A stretch of DNA of 64,000 nt from CAVVJA01 sp963809815 (lineage in GTDB: Bacteria; Actinomycetota; Actinomycetes; Mycobacteriales; Jatrophihabitantaceae): contig CAWELM010000008.1 in NCBI GenBank assembly GCA_963809815.1, positions 92,689 to 156,688 of the forward strand, read 5' to 3'. The position numbers and the translations under genes were made by a program. Position 1 is the first letter of the stretch; each line of letters opens with the position of its first letter. Of this stretch, positions 18,414 through 26,055 are shown in pieces. The notes beneath the pieces were generated by a model. That model had not been told where the DNA came from and ran no database searches. It was given only the letters and a program-made list of their open reading frames with translations.

Positions 18414-19322
18414 ATGACGGGCGCGGTGACGATACGGGCTGGTGTGTTGGACGTCGGGTACGAGCGGTCGGGTAACCCTTCAGGCTGGCCGGTGGTGCTG
18501 CTGCACGGTTTTCCCTATGACGTGCGGTGTTTCGACCGCGTCGCCGTCGTGCTAGCCGACGCTGGGGCCGACGTCGTGGTGCCGTACCTGCGAGGCTACG
18601 GATCCACCACGTTTGCTGAGGTGTCGACGCTGCGTTCCGGTCAGCAGGCTGCATTGGCACACGACCTGCTGGCGTTGATCGAGGCCTTGGATCTGCGAAA
18701 GCCGGTGGTCGCAGGTTTCGACTGGGGTGGCCGCGCGGCGTGTCTTGTGGCCGCGCTGTGGCCTGAAAAGGTCGCCGGTCTGGTCACCGTCAACGGATAC
18801 AACGTGCAGAATATCGCGGCGGCGAACGTCCCGGCCACACCGGAGGTCGAGCGCTCGTTCTGGTACCAGTACTACCTGCACGGCGAACGCGGCCGTCAGG
18901 GCCTGAGCGCTCACCGCGCTGATTTCGCCCGTCTACTCTGGCGCGACTGGTCACCGACCTGGCGGCACAGCGACGCCGAGTTTCAGGCCACGGCCGGCTC
19001 GTTCGACAATCCCGACTTCGTCGACGTTGTGGTGCACTCCTATCGGCATCGCTTCGGCCTGGTACCCGGGGACGCGGCCTACGAGGACACCGAGGAACTC
19101 ATCGCCGAGCAGCCACCCATCACCGTGCCCACGATCGTGATCGACTCCATCCACGACGCGGTCACCCCGCCCACGTCGCTCGCGGCGCACGCCGCGCACT
19201 TCACGAAGCTGATCGAGTACCGGCAGGTCGCATCCGGCCACAATCCGCCGCAGGAAAACCCCGACGAGTTCGCCGACGCAGTCGTGGCGCTCCACCAAGC
19301 ACAGCAGGATTTAGGCGCCTAG
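18414..19322 (+). CDS. Alpha/beta hydrolase, epoxide hydrolase-like
   Basis: 302-residue cytosolic hydrolase. The oxyanion motif HGFPYD follows strand beta-3. The nucleophile elbow reads AGFDWGGRAA, so the nucleophile is aspartate rather than serine, as in epoxide hydrolases and haloalkane dehalogenases. A cap region rich in tyrosine and tryptophan follows (RSFWYQYYLHGERG). The acid is likely in IDSIHDAVTPP and the base in ASGHNPPQENP. The natural substrate is unknown. Confidence 0.85.
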   Translation: MTGAVTIRAGVLDVGYERSGNPSGWPVVLLHGFPYDVRCFDRVAVVLADAGADVVVPYLRGYGSTTFAEVSTLRSGQQAALAHDLLALIEALDLRKPVVAGFDWGGRAACLVAALWPEKVAGLVTVNGYNVQNIAAANVPATPEVERSFWYQYYLHGERGRQGLSAHRADFARLLWRDWSPTWRHSDAEFQATAGSFDNPDFVDVVVHSYRHRFGLVPGDAAYEDTEELIAEQPPITVPTIVIDSIHDAVTPPTSLAAHAAHFTKLIEYRQVASGHNPPQENPDEFADAVVALHQAQQDLGA

Positions 19323-19545
19323 CCGGACGGGCGGCCGGGGACAACAAGCTCTCGCGCAGGCTGGGAGGCAACATCGCAAGGTCGTCACGCGGTGGGCCCG
19401 GTGGAAGGTGCTGCCCCGGCTGCGGCCCCGCGCCGACCAAGGCCACGAGCTGCACCTGTCCGTCCGCAATGACCGCCGCAAGATCGAACAATCCGTGCGA
19501 TCCGCTGGGTCGTGCGGTCGTTCCTGACCTGGGCGTCGGTTGTCA

Positions 19546-20829
19546 TCAGGGGGTGAGTGCGTGGCGCAGGGTGTATTGCCCGATCTGGTCGCCGAGGGTC
19601 AGGCCTGCTAGGTGGTCGAGGCGGGTGTGGACGCCGGCGTAGATGCGGCTGAGCCCGGCCTCGGTGGCGACGTCACGGAAGTTGTGGAAGGTCCGGGCGA
19701 TGCCGGGCAGGGTCGGTGAGGTGACGGCGATGCTCAGGTGGTTGCCGTACAGCGCGGTGAGCACGGTGGCGGCGGCCCCGCTGATCACGCTGTGCGCGCC
19801 CGGGTAGGACGGGTCGGCTGGCGTGGTGGCCAGGGGCGTCCAGGCCGGGTCGGCGGTGGTGAGCGGGTTGTTGTCGGTGTCGGCGAGGCGGATGGCAGTG
19901 ATGGGCCGCCAGAGCCGATACGTGTACTTGGCGTCGTAGAAGGCGATGGTGGCATCGGCGAGGCTCAGATCGAGCAAGGCCAGGGTGCGGGCGGCGGTCC
20001 TGATGTCGCTGTGCTGGGCGAGGACGACCTCGTCGGCGATGGCGTTCCAGTAGTTCTGGATGGGGGCGGCCCAGAACTGGCCGATGGTGGTCTGCTCGGC
20101 GGTGCGGGTGATGCTGGTGTTCTGGCCGAGACTCTTGACCTCGTTGACCGCTGCGGCGTAGGCGGGGCTGGTGAGCGCCGGGGGCGGTGCGGGGCGGAAC
20201 TGGTCACCGCGGCGCAGCACGAACGGCGTGACCGCGCCCCAGTGGGTGAACACCGGCGCCGCGAAGCCGGGCGGTGTCGGGCGGAAATCGCCGGGGGCAC
20301 CCGTGGTCTGGTAGGGCGGCGGTTGCGTGGCGGAGCCGTCGGCCGAACGGGCTTGCAGCTCTGCGCTCGCGGCCCGGACGCCGGCTCGGATGCCGGCGGT
20401 GCGATCCCGTCCGGCCGGGATGGCGGTGAGGTCGATGGCCAGCTGCTGATCAAGGGTGGGCGTGAAGGCGGGGAACGTCGCGGTCAGCACATCGTGCGCG
20501 GCCTGGGCCGCGGCGGCCTGCGGCGCGGTGCCGTGCAGGACGCTGGGGTGCAGCGGATCGTGCGAGCGGTCCGGGTCGGTCGCGGTCACTGCGTCGGAGA
20601 CCGCGGCGCTCATGATCGCGAAGTCCCGGGTGGGATGGATGGTGGCCGGTTGAGCACCGGGAGTCTGTACCAGGGACAGCAGGGTGCGGTTCCATTCCAC
20701 GACCACGTTGCCCGAGGCTTTCGGGATTACCGGGTCGGCGGTGGCCGAGGTGGCGGTGAGGGACGTTGCGCCGATGGCGGCGGCTGCGGTCAGTGCGGCG
20801 GCGAGGCGGGTGCGGGGCTTACTGGGCAT
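19546..20829 (-). CDS. Vanadium-dependent haloperoxidase-like secreted phosphatase (PAP2 superfamily)
   Basis: 427 residues with an N-terminal signal peptide (KPRTRLAAALTAAAAIGATS, cleavage near ATADP) and a helical PAP2/haloperoxidase domain. The vanadate/phosphate site is visible as YTYRLWRPITAIR, PSYPGAHSVISGAAATVL and GVHTRLDHLAGLTLG. The reaction is either oxidation of halide with peroxide or phosphate hydrolysis; the motifs alone do not decide. Its start overlaps the end of a small membrane protein gene downstream of an ECF sigma factor, so all three are probably transcribed from the sigma promoter at 21584-21616. Confidence 0.85.
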   Translation of the reverse strand: MPSKPRTRLAAALTAAAAIGATSLTATSATADPVIPKASGNVVVEWNRTLLSLVQTPGAQPATIHPTRDFAIMSAAVSDAVTATDPDRSHDPLHPSVLHGTAPQAAAAQAAHDVLTATFPAFTPTLDQQLAIDLTAIPAGRDRTAGIRAGVRAASAELQARSADGSATQPPPYQTTGAPGDFRPTPPGFAAPVFTHWGAVTPFVLRRGDQFRPAPPPALTSPAYAAAVNEVKSLGQNTSITRTAEQTTIGQFWAAPIQNYWNAIADEVVLAQHSDIRTAARTLALLDLSLADATIAFYDAKYTYRLWRPITAIRLADTDNNPLTTADPAWTPLATTPADPSYPGAHSVISGAAATVLTALYGNHLSIAVTSPTLPGIARTFHNFRDVATEAGLSRIYAGVHTRLDHLAGLTLGDQIGQYTLRHALTP

Positions 20830-21055
20830 GGCGTTTTCCCTTGTCGGTCCTGGGTTCGCTGTGGAGAGTCGGCGGATGGGCTGATCTTGGGTGCGGTGAG
20901 AGGCTTGCTCGGTAGGCGGCTGCGCGGCGGGAGTGGCGCGGCTGCATCCGCCAGGCGGCGAGCAGCACGACGAGTGTCTCGGTGGACAGGACGATGACAC
21001 CGGCGCCGTGGGCGAGATGTTCGGTCGGGACGCGGTCGTTGGCGGGGTTGCGCAT
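20819..21055 (-). CDS. Small single-helix protein between sigma factor and haloperoxidase
   Basis: 78 residues, starting ATG 17 nt after the sigma factor stop with GGAGATCC upstream and ending inside the first codons of the haloperoxidase gene. One hydrophobic segment (GAGVIVLSTETLVVLLAAW) is followed by a basic, proline-rich tail. There is no zinc-finger motif. Its place directly after an ECF sigma gene makes an anti-sigma or membrane-signal role thinkable, but this is speculation. Family not recognised. Confidence 0.5.
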   Translation of the reverse strand: MRNPANDRVPTEHLAHGAGVIVLSTETLVVLLAAWRMQPRHSRRAAAYRASLSPHPRSAHPPTLHSEPRTDKGKRHAQ

Positions 21056-21071
21056 GTGGATCTCCGAAGGG

Positions 21072-21581
21072 TCAGGCGGCGGAGCCGGGATCCAGCTGTC
21101 GGCGCAGGTGGTCGAGGGCGTAGTGGAGACGCGAGCGGGCTGTGCCCGCGGGTACGCCGAGACGCGCGGCGGTGACGTGCATCGGGCTGTCGGCGTAGAA
21201 CGTTTCGACCACGATCTGCCGGTGCCGCTCGGACAGCTGCCCCAGCGCGTCAACCAGCACGGTTTGATCCACGAGGTGCTCCAGGCCGCCGTCGACAGCC
21301 GGGTCGGCATCCGGGTTCTGCTCGGCGAGGACGGGGCGGGCGCGGGCAGCGCGGGCAGCGTCGATGAGCAGACGACGGGCGACCTGCAACAGCCACGGGC
21401 GTACCGGGCGGTCGTCGGCGAGCAGCCGCGGCAGGTGGCGCCAGGCGCGCAGGAAAGTCTCCTGCACGATGTCCTCGGCCTGGCCCCGGTCTTGGGTGAA
21501 CCCCTCGGCGTAGGCCAGCACCGCGTGCCGGTGTTGGACGTACAGGGTTCGCAGCGCGTCATCCGGTGATTCAGCGGGCAT
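21072..21581 (-). CDS. ECF RNA polymerase sigma factor
   Basis: 169 residues. Region 2 is AYAEGFTQDRGQAEDIVQET followed by FLRAWRHLPRL (core and -10 binding). Region 4 is LSERHRQIVVETFYADSPMH then VTAARLGVPAGTARSRLHYA (-35 recognition helix-turn-helix). The ATG at 21581 is chosen because it lies exactly 35 nt from a TGAAC element, so the message is predicted to be leaderless. It heads an operon with a small membrane protein and the haloperoxidase, and faces the BlaI-type gene. It is the obvious candidate to read the shared TGAAC-N17-CGTGTT promoters, including its own. Confidence 0.88.
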   Translation of the reverse strand: MPAESPDDALRTLYVQHRHAVLAYAEGFTQDRGQAEDIVQETFLRAWRHLPRLLADDRPVRPWLLQVARRLLIDAARAARARPVLAEQNPDADPAVDGGLEHLVDQTVLVDALGQLSERHRQIVVETFYADSPMHVTAARLGVPAGTARSRLHYALDHLRRQLDPGSAA

Positions 21582-21583
21582 GA

Positions 21584-21616
21584 CTACTAACACGGCTAGT
21601 AGATGCTGTACGTTCA
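21584..21616 (-). promoter_or_regulatory. ECF-type promoter with BlaI-like operator dyad (copy 1, sigma factor operon)
   Basis: On the minus strand TGAAC (21616-21612) is followed after 9 nt by CTACTAGCCGTGTTAGTAG (21602-21584). CGTGTT thus lies 17 nt after TGAAC. The ATG of the sigma gene is at +1 if TGAAC is at -35. The CTACTA/TAGTAG arms form a dyad covering the -10 region. Confidence 0.75.
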
Positions 21617-21623
21617 AAGAAAT

Positions 21624-21659
21624 GTGAACGATTAGCCGACGCGTGACGTGGTAACGGAC
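21624..21659 (+). promoter_or_regulatory. Candidate divergent promoter of the BlaI-type gene (loose copy)
   Basis: TGAAC (21624-21628), an 18-nt spacer and CGTGGT (21647-21652) precede ATG 21660 by 7 nt, the same -10 to ATG distance as in the other copies. The CTACTA/TAGTAG dyad is absent. This is weaker than the five main copies. Confidence 0.4.
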
Positions 21660-22118
21660 ATGGAAGGAAGCAGCCTGGTGACGGGACCGGGTCGAGTGCG
21701 ACCGCTGGGCGACCTCGAGGCCGCGATCATGGAACTGCTCTGGGATTCCGGCGCATCGCGGCTAGTGCGTGAAGTGGTGGCCGACCTGGGTCCGCAGCGG
21801 CCGTTGGCCTACACGACGGTGATGACCGTGATGGACAACCTGCACCGCAAGGGCTGGCTGATCCGCGAGCGCGACGGCCGCGCGTGGCGCTACGCGCCCG
21901 CGGTGAGCCGGCAGGCCTACACCGCCCGGCTCATGAACGATGCGCTCGCTACTAGCACCGATAGGGCTGGTGCGCTGGCGCGGTTCGCCGAGCAGATCGC
22001 CGAGGAGGACGCCGAGGCGCTGGCCCGGGCGTTGGACGAGGCGCTCGCGCGGCGGCGCGACACTCAGCGCGCTGCCAAACGGCGCGATGCCCAGCGGCGC
22101 GATGCGGCCACGCAATGA
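21660..22118 (+). CDS. BlaI/MecI/CopY-family transcriptional repressor
   Basis: 152 residues. The N-terminal winged helix is typical of BlaI (LGDLEAAIMELLWDSGASRL, YTTVMTVMDNLHRKGWLIRE, DGRAWRYAPAVSR), followed by a helical dimerisation region and a basic tail. Family members bind TAC-rich dyads as dimers and are cleaved when a membrane M56 peptidase senses its signal. Its stop overlaps the M56 gene start as ATGA, the classical blaI-blaR pairing. ATG 21660 was chosen from the leaderless-promoter spacing; GTG 21678 with GGAAG upstream is the alternative. The likely operator is the CTACTA/TAGTAG dyad found at four nearby promoters. Confidence 0.9.
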   Translation: MEGSSLVTGPGRVRPLGDLEAAIMELLWDSGASRLVREVVADLGPQRPLAYTTVMTVMDNLHRKGWLIRERDGRAWRYAPAVSRQAYTARLMNDALATSTDRAGALARFAEQIAEEDAEALARALDEALARRRDTQRAAKRRDAQRRDAATQ

Positions 22119-23176
22119 CTGTCGGCGCGGCGCTGTTCGTGTATGCCGTCCTGCTCGGGACGTTGGGGCCGCTGGCGTATCGGCGCGACGGCTGGCTGGC
22201 CCGCGCCCCCCGGCTCGGCGCCACGCTGCTGCTCACCGCCGGATGGTCGGTGCTGGCTGCGCTGTTCCTGGCCGGCCTCACCGTCGCACTGCCCGCTACT
22301 GCCCTGTCCAGCGGCCTGAGCCATCTGCTCGACGCCTGCATCGTGCGGCTGCGCGCCGCCTACGTCACGCCTGGCGGTGCCGCGGTCGCCGGAGCCGGGC
22401 TCACCCTGTCCGGCGTGATCGCGCTCCGGGTGGCCCGGGCGGTGGTCCAGCTTGCCCGGGCCCGCCGGGCGGAGCGCCGACGCCACCGCACCCTGGTCGC
22501 CCTGTGCGGCACGCACGCTGCCGAGCTGGGCGCGGTGATTATCGACCATCCGCAGCCGGCTGCGTACTGCCTCGCCGACCGGTCGGACACCGTGATCCTG
22601 ACCAGCAGCGCGATCGCGCTCCTCACCCCGCCGCAAGTCGCTGCTGTTCTCGCGCACGAGCAGGCCCACCTCGGCGCCCGGCATCATCGCCTGCTCGCCG
22701 CGGCGGCGTTCGCGGGCCGCGCCCTGCCGGAACTCCCGCTCCTGCGCGAGCTGACCCCCCAGGTCCGACCGCTACTGGAGATGCACGCCGACGACCTCGC
22801 CGCGCGCAGTCACGATCCCGAGACACTCGCCACAGCGCTGGTCGCCGTCAGCACCGCCCGACCGCGCTCAGCCACCGGTGGCACGCCGTCCGCCGCCCTG
22901 GCCGCAGCCGACACGGATGCGGGTGCACGAATCCGACGCCTACTGCTGCCACCGGCCGCGCTGAGCCCCCGGCGGCGCCGCACCCTCCGCGCCGGCATCG
23001 CCGCCCTCGGACTCATCCCCCTGCTGGTTGCCCTAACCCCGGCCGCCGTCGCCGCCAACCAGCCACCCGTCAAGCGGACCCAGGTCGCAGCCGCCCATGA
23101 AAGATCAGCCGAAGCGGACCGCGCCCTCCTCGGCCGCGGTCCGCTTCGTGTCTTGAGAGCGGATCAATACCCGTAA
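22115..23176 (+). CDS. M56-family (BlaR-like) membrane metallopeptidase
   Basis: 353 residues. Three N-terminal helices (about residues 2-20, 35-60 and 90-112) precede a cytosolic zinc-peptidase domain with HEQAH at residues 181-185 and the downstream acidic ligand region EMHADDLAA. A fourth helix lies near the C-terminus (AALGLIPLLVALTPAAVAAN). No penicillin-binding sensor domain is attached, as in many actinobacterial M56 proteins. Expected role: cleave or inactivate the upstream BlaI-type repressor on an envelope signal. The last roughly 25 codons run through a strong hairpin (23111-23147), so the true C-terminus may be shorter. Confidence 0.86.
   Translation: MTVGAALFVYAVLLGTLGPLAYRRDGWLARAPRLGATLLLTAGWSVLAALFLAGLTVALPATALSSGLSHLLDACIVRLRAAYVTPGGAAVAGAGLTLSGVIALRVARAVVQLARARRAERRRHRTLVALCGTHAAELGAVIIDHPQPAAYCLADRSDTVILTSSAIALLTPPQVAAVLAHEQAHLGARHHRLLAAAAFAGRALPELPLLRELTPQVRPLLEMHADDLAARSHDPETLATALVAVSTARPRSATGGTPSAALAAADTDAGARIRRLLLPPAALSPRRRRTLRAGIAALGLIPLLVALTPAAVAANQPPVKRTQVAAAHERSAEADRALLGRGPLRVLRADQYP
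23111..23147 (+). terminator. 13-bp terminator-like hairpin at the M56 gene end
   Basis: GAAGCGGACCGCG pairs perfectly with CGCGGTCCGCTTC across an 11-nt loop and is followed by GTGTCTTG. It lies inside the last codons of the M56 gene, unusual unless that frame has been extended by an indel. Confidence 0.6.
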
Positions 23177-23430
23177 CCTTCGCCGTTGCCCCCGCGCTGC
23201 TGGGATACGACGACCGCGGCACCGGCCGAATCGAGTACGTGCAGGGGGTTCTCAGGATGCGTGAGCTGCCGGCTGCCTCCGGGCCGGCAATGATTCCCGA
23301 TCGAGGCGGCGGATGCGCAACTCCCCTCACAGGTGGAGACCAGCCCCGCGTCGTAGGCGAACAAGTACCGCGTGCGGGCCCTGCGTCTCGTCGACACGGT
23401 GAGCAGCGCACCGGGACGCTGTTGGCGGTG
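23164..23430 (-). pseudogene. Remnant of a COG4315-type secreted protein gene
   Basis: Reading right to left, RTRYLFAYDAGLVSTCEGSC corresponds to RTLYLFAKDTGATSTCDGSC of the intact gene at 26019-26555. The end VLDSAGAAVVVSQQ...GYGY corresponds to VLDATGAAVVQQPS...GYGY. Roughly 60 residues between the two parts are replaced by unrelated or out-of-frame sequence. It is a decayed paralogue, oriented against the M56 gene with overlapping 3' ends. Confidence 0.7.
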
Positions 23431-23454
23431 CAGGCTGGATTGCCCGCAATTCGG

Positions 23455-23489
23455 TGAACGCCGCATGTCTACTAGCCGTGTTAGTAGAT
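23455..23489 (+). promoter_or_regulatory. ECF-type promoter with BlaI-like operator dyad (copy 2, ABC1 kinase operon)
   Basis: TGAAC (23455-23459), 9 nt, then CTACTAGCCGTGTTAGTAG (23469-23487). ATG 23490 lies two bases after the dyad, placing TGAAC at exactly -35 and CGTGTT at -13 to -8 if transcription starts at the A of ATG. Confidence 0.78.
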
Positions 23490-23570
23490 ATGACTCGACA
23501 ACGGGCACTTTGGTTTCCGGGCAGCGGTGCTAAGCCCCGACTGACCGTCGGCGTGGTGGGTGTTCGGTGA
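23490..23570 (+). CDS. 26-residue leaderless leader peptide upstream of the ABC1 kinase
   Basis: The ORF starts at the predicted transcription start (ATG, no 5' UTR), reads MTRQRALWFPGSGAKPRLTV plus six residues, and ends in a TGA that overlaps the GTG of the kinase gene (GTGA). It is therefore placed to hand ribosomes to the kinase gene, which has no Shine-Dalgarno sequence of its own. The peptide resembles nothing known; its role may be purely translational coupling. Confidence 0.5.
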   Translation: MTRQRALWFPGSGAKPRLTVGVVGVR

Positions 23571-25048
23571 CTGACCCACGACCGGTGCCCGGACGCCACG
23601 GCGCTTCCCTTTCAACGCCTGCGGATGCTCATGGCCGGCCGGAGCGACCGGTGCTGCCGACCGGGGTGGTGCGCCGCACCAGCCGGCTGGTCGGGCTGCC
23701 GGTACGGCACGCCGCGCGTACTGCGGCCGCTGCCAGTCGGCTGTCGCGCGCGACTGCGGAGGAGGTGGCCACCCGTGGCGTGGAGCAGGCGTTCGCGACG
23801 CTGGGCGAGCTGCGGGGCGGTGCGATGAAGCTGGGGCAGGCCTTCTCGCTGTTCGAAGCGGCGATGCCGGCCGAGGTCGCCGGGCCGTACCGATCGGCGC
23901 TAACCCGGCTCAGCGAGGCGACGCCCGCCATGCCGGCCGCCGTGGTGTGGCGCGTCCTGACCGATGATTTGTCGCTGGCTTACGGCTCGAGCTGGCGGGA
24001 TCGACTCGTCGATTTCGACGATGCCCCGGCCGCCGCGGCGTCCATTGGGCAGGTACACCGCGGCCGGTGGCGCGACGACTCAGGCGACCTGGTCGACGTG
24101 GCGGTCAAAGTGCAGTACCCCGGGGTGGCCAAGGCGTTGCGTTCCGACGTGCGCACCGCGCGGCTACTCGGCCGGCTGCTGGGCCGGCTCACCGGCTTGG
24201 ACCTCGGCTGGTTCACCGACGAACTGGCGGCTCGGATGCTGGACGAGCTGGACTATCCGCGGGAAGCGCGGGTGCAACGGCAGGTAGCGGCTGCTTTCGC
24301 GCCGAGCATGACGGGAACGTCGCGCCGCTGCCCGGCCGCCGGGGTGCGTGAGCCGCCGGGCCGCACCAGCGTCGTGGTCCCGCACGTATACGCTGCCACG
24401 CCACGGGTGCTGGTGTCGCGGTGGCTGGACGGCGTGCCGCTGACCGCTCTGCTCGACGGCGGGACTGATCGGCTTCCGGTCGGCTGGCAGGGCCTGGAGT
24501 GCGCTGAGGCCGCGGATCTCGCCGGTCGGCTGATCGGCCACGCCGGGTACGCCCCGGCATCATGCACCGGCTGGATGCATGCTGATCCGCACCCAGGCAA
24601 CTTCCTGCTGCTGCCGGGCGGGCGGCTTGGCCTGGTGGACTTCGGCTCGGTCGCCGCGATGCCTGACGGCATTCCAGAACCGCTCGGCCGGCTCGCCGCG
24701 GCGGTACTGGCCGCAGATGCGCCGGCGACGCGGTGGTGGGCTCGACGAGCCGGCTTGTTGGCGCCAGCCGCGGGGGTGGAGCTCATCGATTTTCTCCGTC
24801 CGGTGGTCGCCGCCGCCGCTGAGGAGACCTTTACCTATTCGCCGGAGTGGTGGCGCGCGCTGCTGACCCACCTGGCGGCGCCCCGGTTCGCCGCGGTCAG
24901 AAAGCAGCTGCACCCGCCGCGGGAGTACGCCCTGATCTGGCGTGGGGTGCTGTCGGTCGCCAGCCTGTACGCCGGGCTCGGCGCGACGGTGCCCACCCGC
25001 GGCTTCGAACTGGCCTACTCGCCGGGATTCCGGCACGGCGCGGGTTAA
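23567..25048 (+). CDS. ABC1/UbiB-family atypical kinase
   Basis: 493 residues. The ABC1 signature KxGQ is present (GAMKLGQAFSLFEAAMP, near residue 85), then the nucleotide-binding region AAAASIGQVHRGRW with lysine in VAVKVQYPG. The catalytic loop is WMHADPHPGNFLLLPGG and the metal-binding motif is LVDFGSVAAMPD. Family members are UbiB/ADCK-like ATPases linked to isoprenoid-lipid handling; the actinobacterial role is not defined. It is expressed from promoter copy 2 via the leader peptide and followed 3 nt later by an ECF sigma gene. A second, broken copy lies at 26985-27236. Confidence 0.88.
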   Translation: MTDPRPVPGRHGASLSTPADAHGRPERPVLPTGVVRRTSRLVGLPVRHAARTAAAASRLSRATAEEVATRGVEQAFATLGELRGGAMKLGQAFSLFEAAMPAEVAGPYRSALTRLSEATPAMPAAVVWRVLTDDLSLAYGSSWRDRLVDFDDAPAAAASIGQVHRGRWRDDSGDLVDVAVKVQYPGVAKALRSDVRTARLLGRLLGRLTGLDLGWFTDELAARMLDELDYPREARVQRQVAAAFAPSMTGTSRRCPAAGVREPPGRTSVVVPHVYAATPRVLVSRWLDGVPLTALLDGGTDRLPVGWQGLECAEAADLAGRLIGHAGYAPASCTGWMHADPHPGNFLLLPGGRLGLVDFGSVAAMPDGIPEPLGRLAAAVLAADAPATRWWARRAGLLAPAAGVELIDFLRPVVAAAAEETFTYSPEWWRALLTHLAAPRFAAVRKQLHPPREYALIWRGVLSVASLYAGLGATVPTRGFELAYSPGFRHGAG

Positions 25049-25051
25049 CCG

Positions 25052-25651
25052 ATGCCGCCGCTTGCCACGCTCGAGCGGGCCGAATGGACCCCGCCGAGCT
25101 GGGACACGCTGGTGCGCGAGCACGCCGACCGCGTGTACCGCCTGGCGTATCGGCTGTCCGGCAATCGCGTCGACGCCGAGGATCTCACGCAGGAAACATT
25201 CGTCCGGGTGTTTCAGGCACTGCCCAACTTTCGGCCAGGCACCTTTGAGGGCTGGCTGCACCGAATCACTACGAACCTGTTCCTCGATATGGTGCGCCGG
25301 CGGCGGCGGATAAGTCTTTTCGCGCTGCCTGAAGACGATCGGCTGGCTGCGCCCTCGCCCGGACCCGACCAGGCGTACCTCGAACGGCACCTCGATGCAG
25401 ATATCCAGCAGGCTCTCGACGGCTTACCCGTCGCCTTCCGCGCCGCGGTTGTGCTGCACGACCTGGAACAGCTGCCCTATCAGGAAATTGCCCTCATTCT
25501 GGGCATCAAAGTCGCCACGGTGCGCACGCGGATCCACCGCGGCCGGCTGCTGCTGCGCGCAACGCTGGCGCATCGAGCACCGCTCGGGCGACCCGTCGAG
25601 GCCGGCGGCGCGCGGGGTAATCCGCGGCCAACGAAGGTGCCCAGTCGATGA
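25052..25651 (+). CDS. ECF RNA polymerase sigma factor (SigE-like)
   Basis: 199 residues with both sigma regions. Region 2 is VYRLAYRLSGNRVDAEDLTQ, ETFVRVFQAL and GWLHRITTNLFLDMVRRRRR. Region 4 is ALDGLPVAFRAAVVLHDLEQ then LPYQEIALILGIKVATVRTR with IHRGR. It resembles the group that includes mycobacterial SigE, where anti-sigma control is usual, but no anti-sigma gene follows. The ATG is 3 nt after the kinase stop, so it is a member of the same operon. Its last codons contain the TGAAC of promoter copy 3. Confidence 0.88.
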   Translation: MPPLATLERAEWTPPSWDTLVREHADRVYRLAYRLSGNRVDAEDLTQETFVRVFQALPNFRPGTFEGWLHRITTNLFLDMVRRRRRISLFALPEDDRLAAPSPGPDQAYLERHLDADIQQALDGLPVAFRAAVVLHDLEQLPYQEIALILGIKVATVRTRIHRGRLLLRATLAHRAPLGRPVEAGGARGNPRPTKVPSR

Positions 25652-25683
25652 ACACCAACTTTCTACTATCCGTGTTAGTAGAT
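25649..25683 (+). promoter_or_regulatory. ECF-type promoter with BlaI-like operator dyad (copy 3)
   Basis: TGAAC (25649-25653), 9 nt, then CTACTATCCGTGTTAGTAG (25663-25681), then ATG at 25684. The element starts inside the last codon of the preceding sigma gene. Geometry is identical to copies 1, 2 and 4. Confidence 0.76.
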
Positions 25684-26055
25684 ATGGATGTCGCCACACA
25701 CCGCCTGACGCACTGGCCGGCGGACCGCCACCGGAGTTGGACTCGCACGCCCGGGCCGGCCGCGCAGGCCGTCATGCGGGCGCGATACGCGCAGCACGCG
25801 CCGCTGCTGCTCGCCTATGCCGAGGGGTTCACCGGCGACCGCAGCACCGCCGAGGATGTCGTGCACCAGACCTTCCTGCATGCCTGGCGGCACTTGCCTC
25901 AGTTGCTGGCTGACGAGCGACCCGCGCGGGTGTGGCTGATCCATCAGATCCACGACGTCCTCACCAACGGCGCCGGCCGAAGCCACGGCGACACCGACAA
26001 CAACGAACGGAGAGATCCATGCACGCTACAAAACGACGGCTACCGATCTATATAG
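25684..26055 (+). CDS. Sigma-factor-like protein with region 2 only
   Basis: 123 residues. The middle (LAYAEGFTGDRSTAEDVVHQ, TFLHAWRHLPQLLADERPAR) is closely similar to region 2 of the sigma factor at 21072-21581. After VWLIHQIHDVLTNG the protein ends in a short polar tail; region 4 is absent. It starts at the predicted leaderless ATG of promoter copy 3 and overlaps the downstream COG4315 gene by 37 nt. It could be a decayed sigma gene kept as a translated leader, or a core-binding competitor of full sigma factors. Both are inference. Confidence 0.62.
   Translation: MDVATHRLTHWPADRHRSWTRTPGPAAQAVMRARYAQHAPLLLAYAEGFTGDRSTAEDVVHQTFLHAWRHLPQLLADERPARVWLIHQIHDVLTNGAGRSHGDTDNNERRDPCTLQNDGYRSI

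Noticed and set aside
19738..20997. Long plus-strand open frame opposite the haloperoxidase
   Set aside because: Glycine/arginine-rich translation typical of a high-GC antisense shadow; the minus-strand haloperoxidase motifs are decisive.
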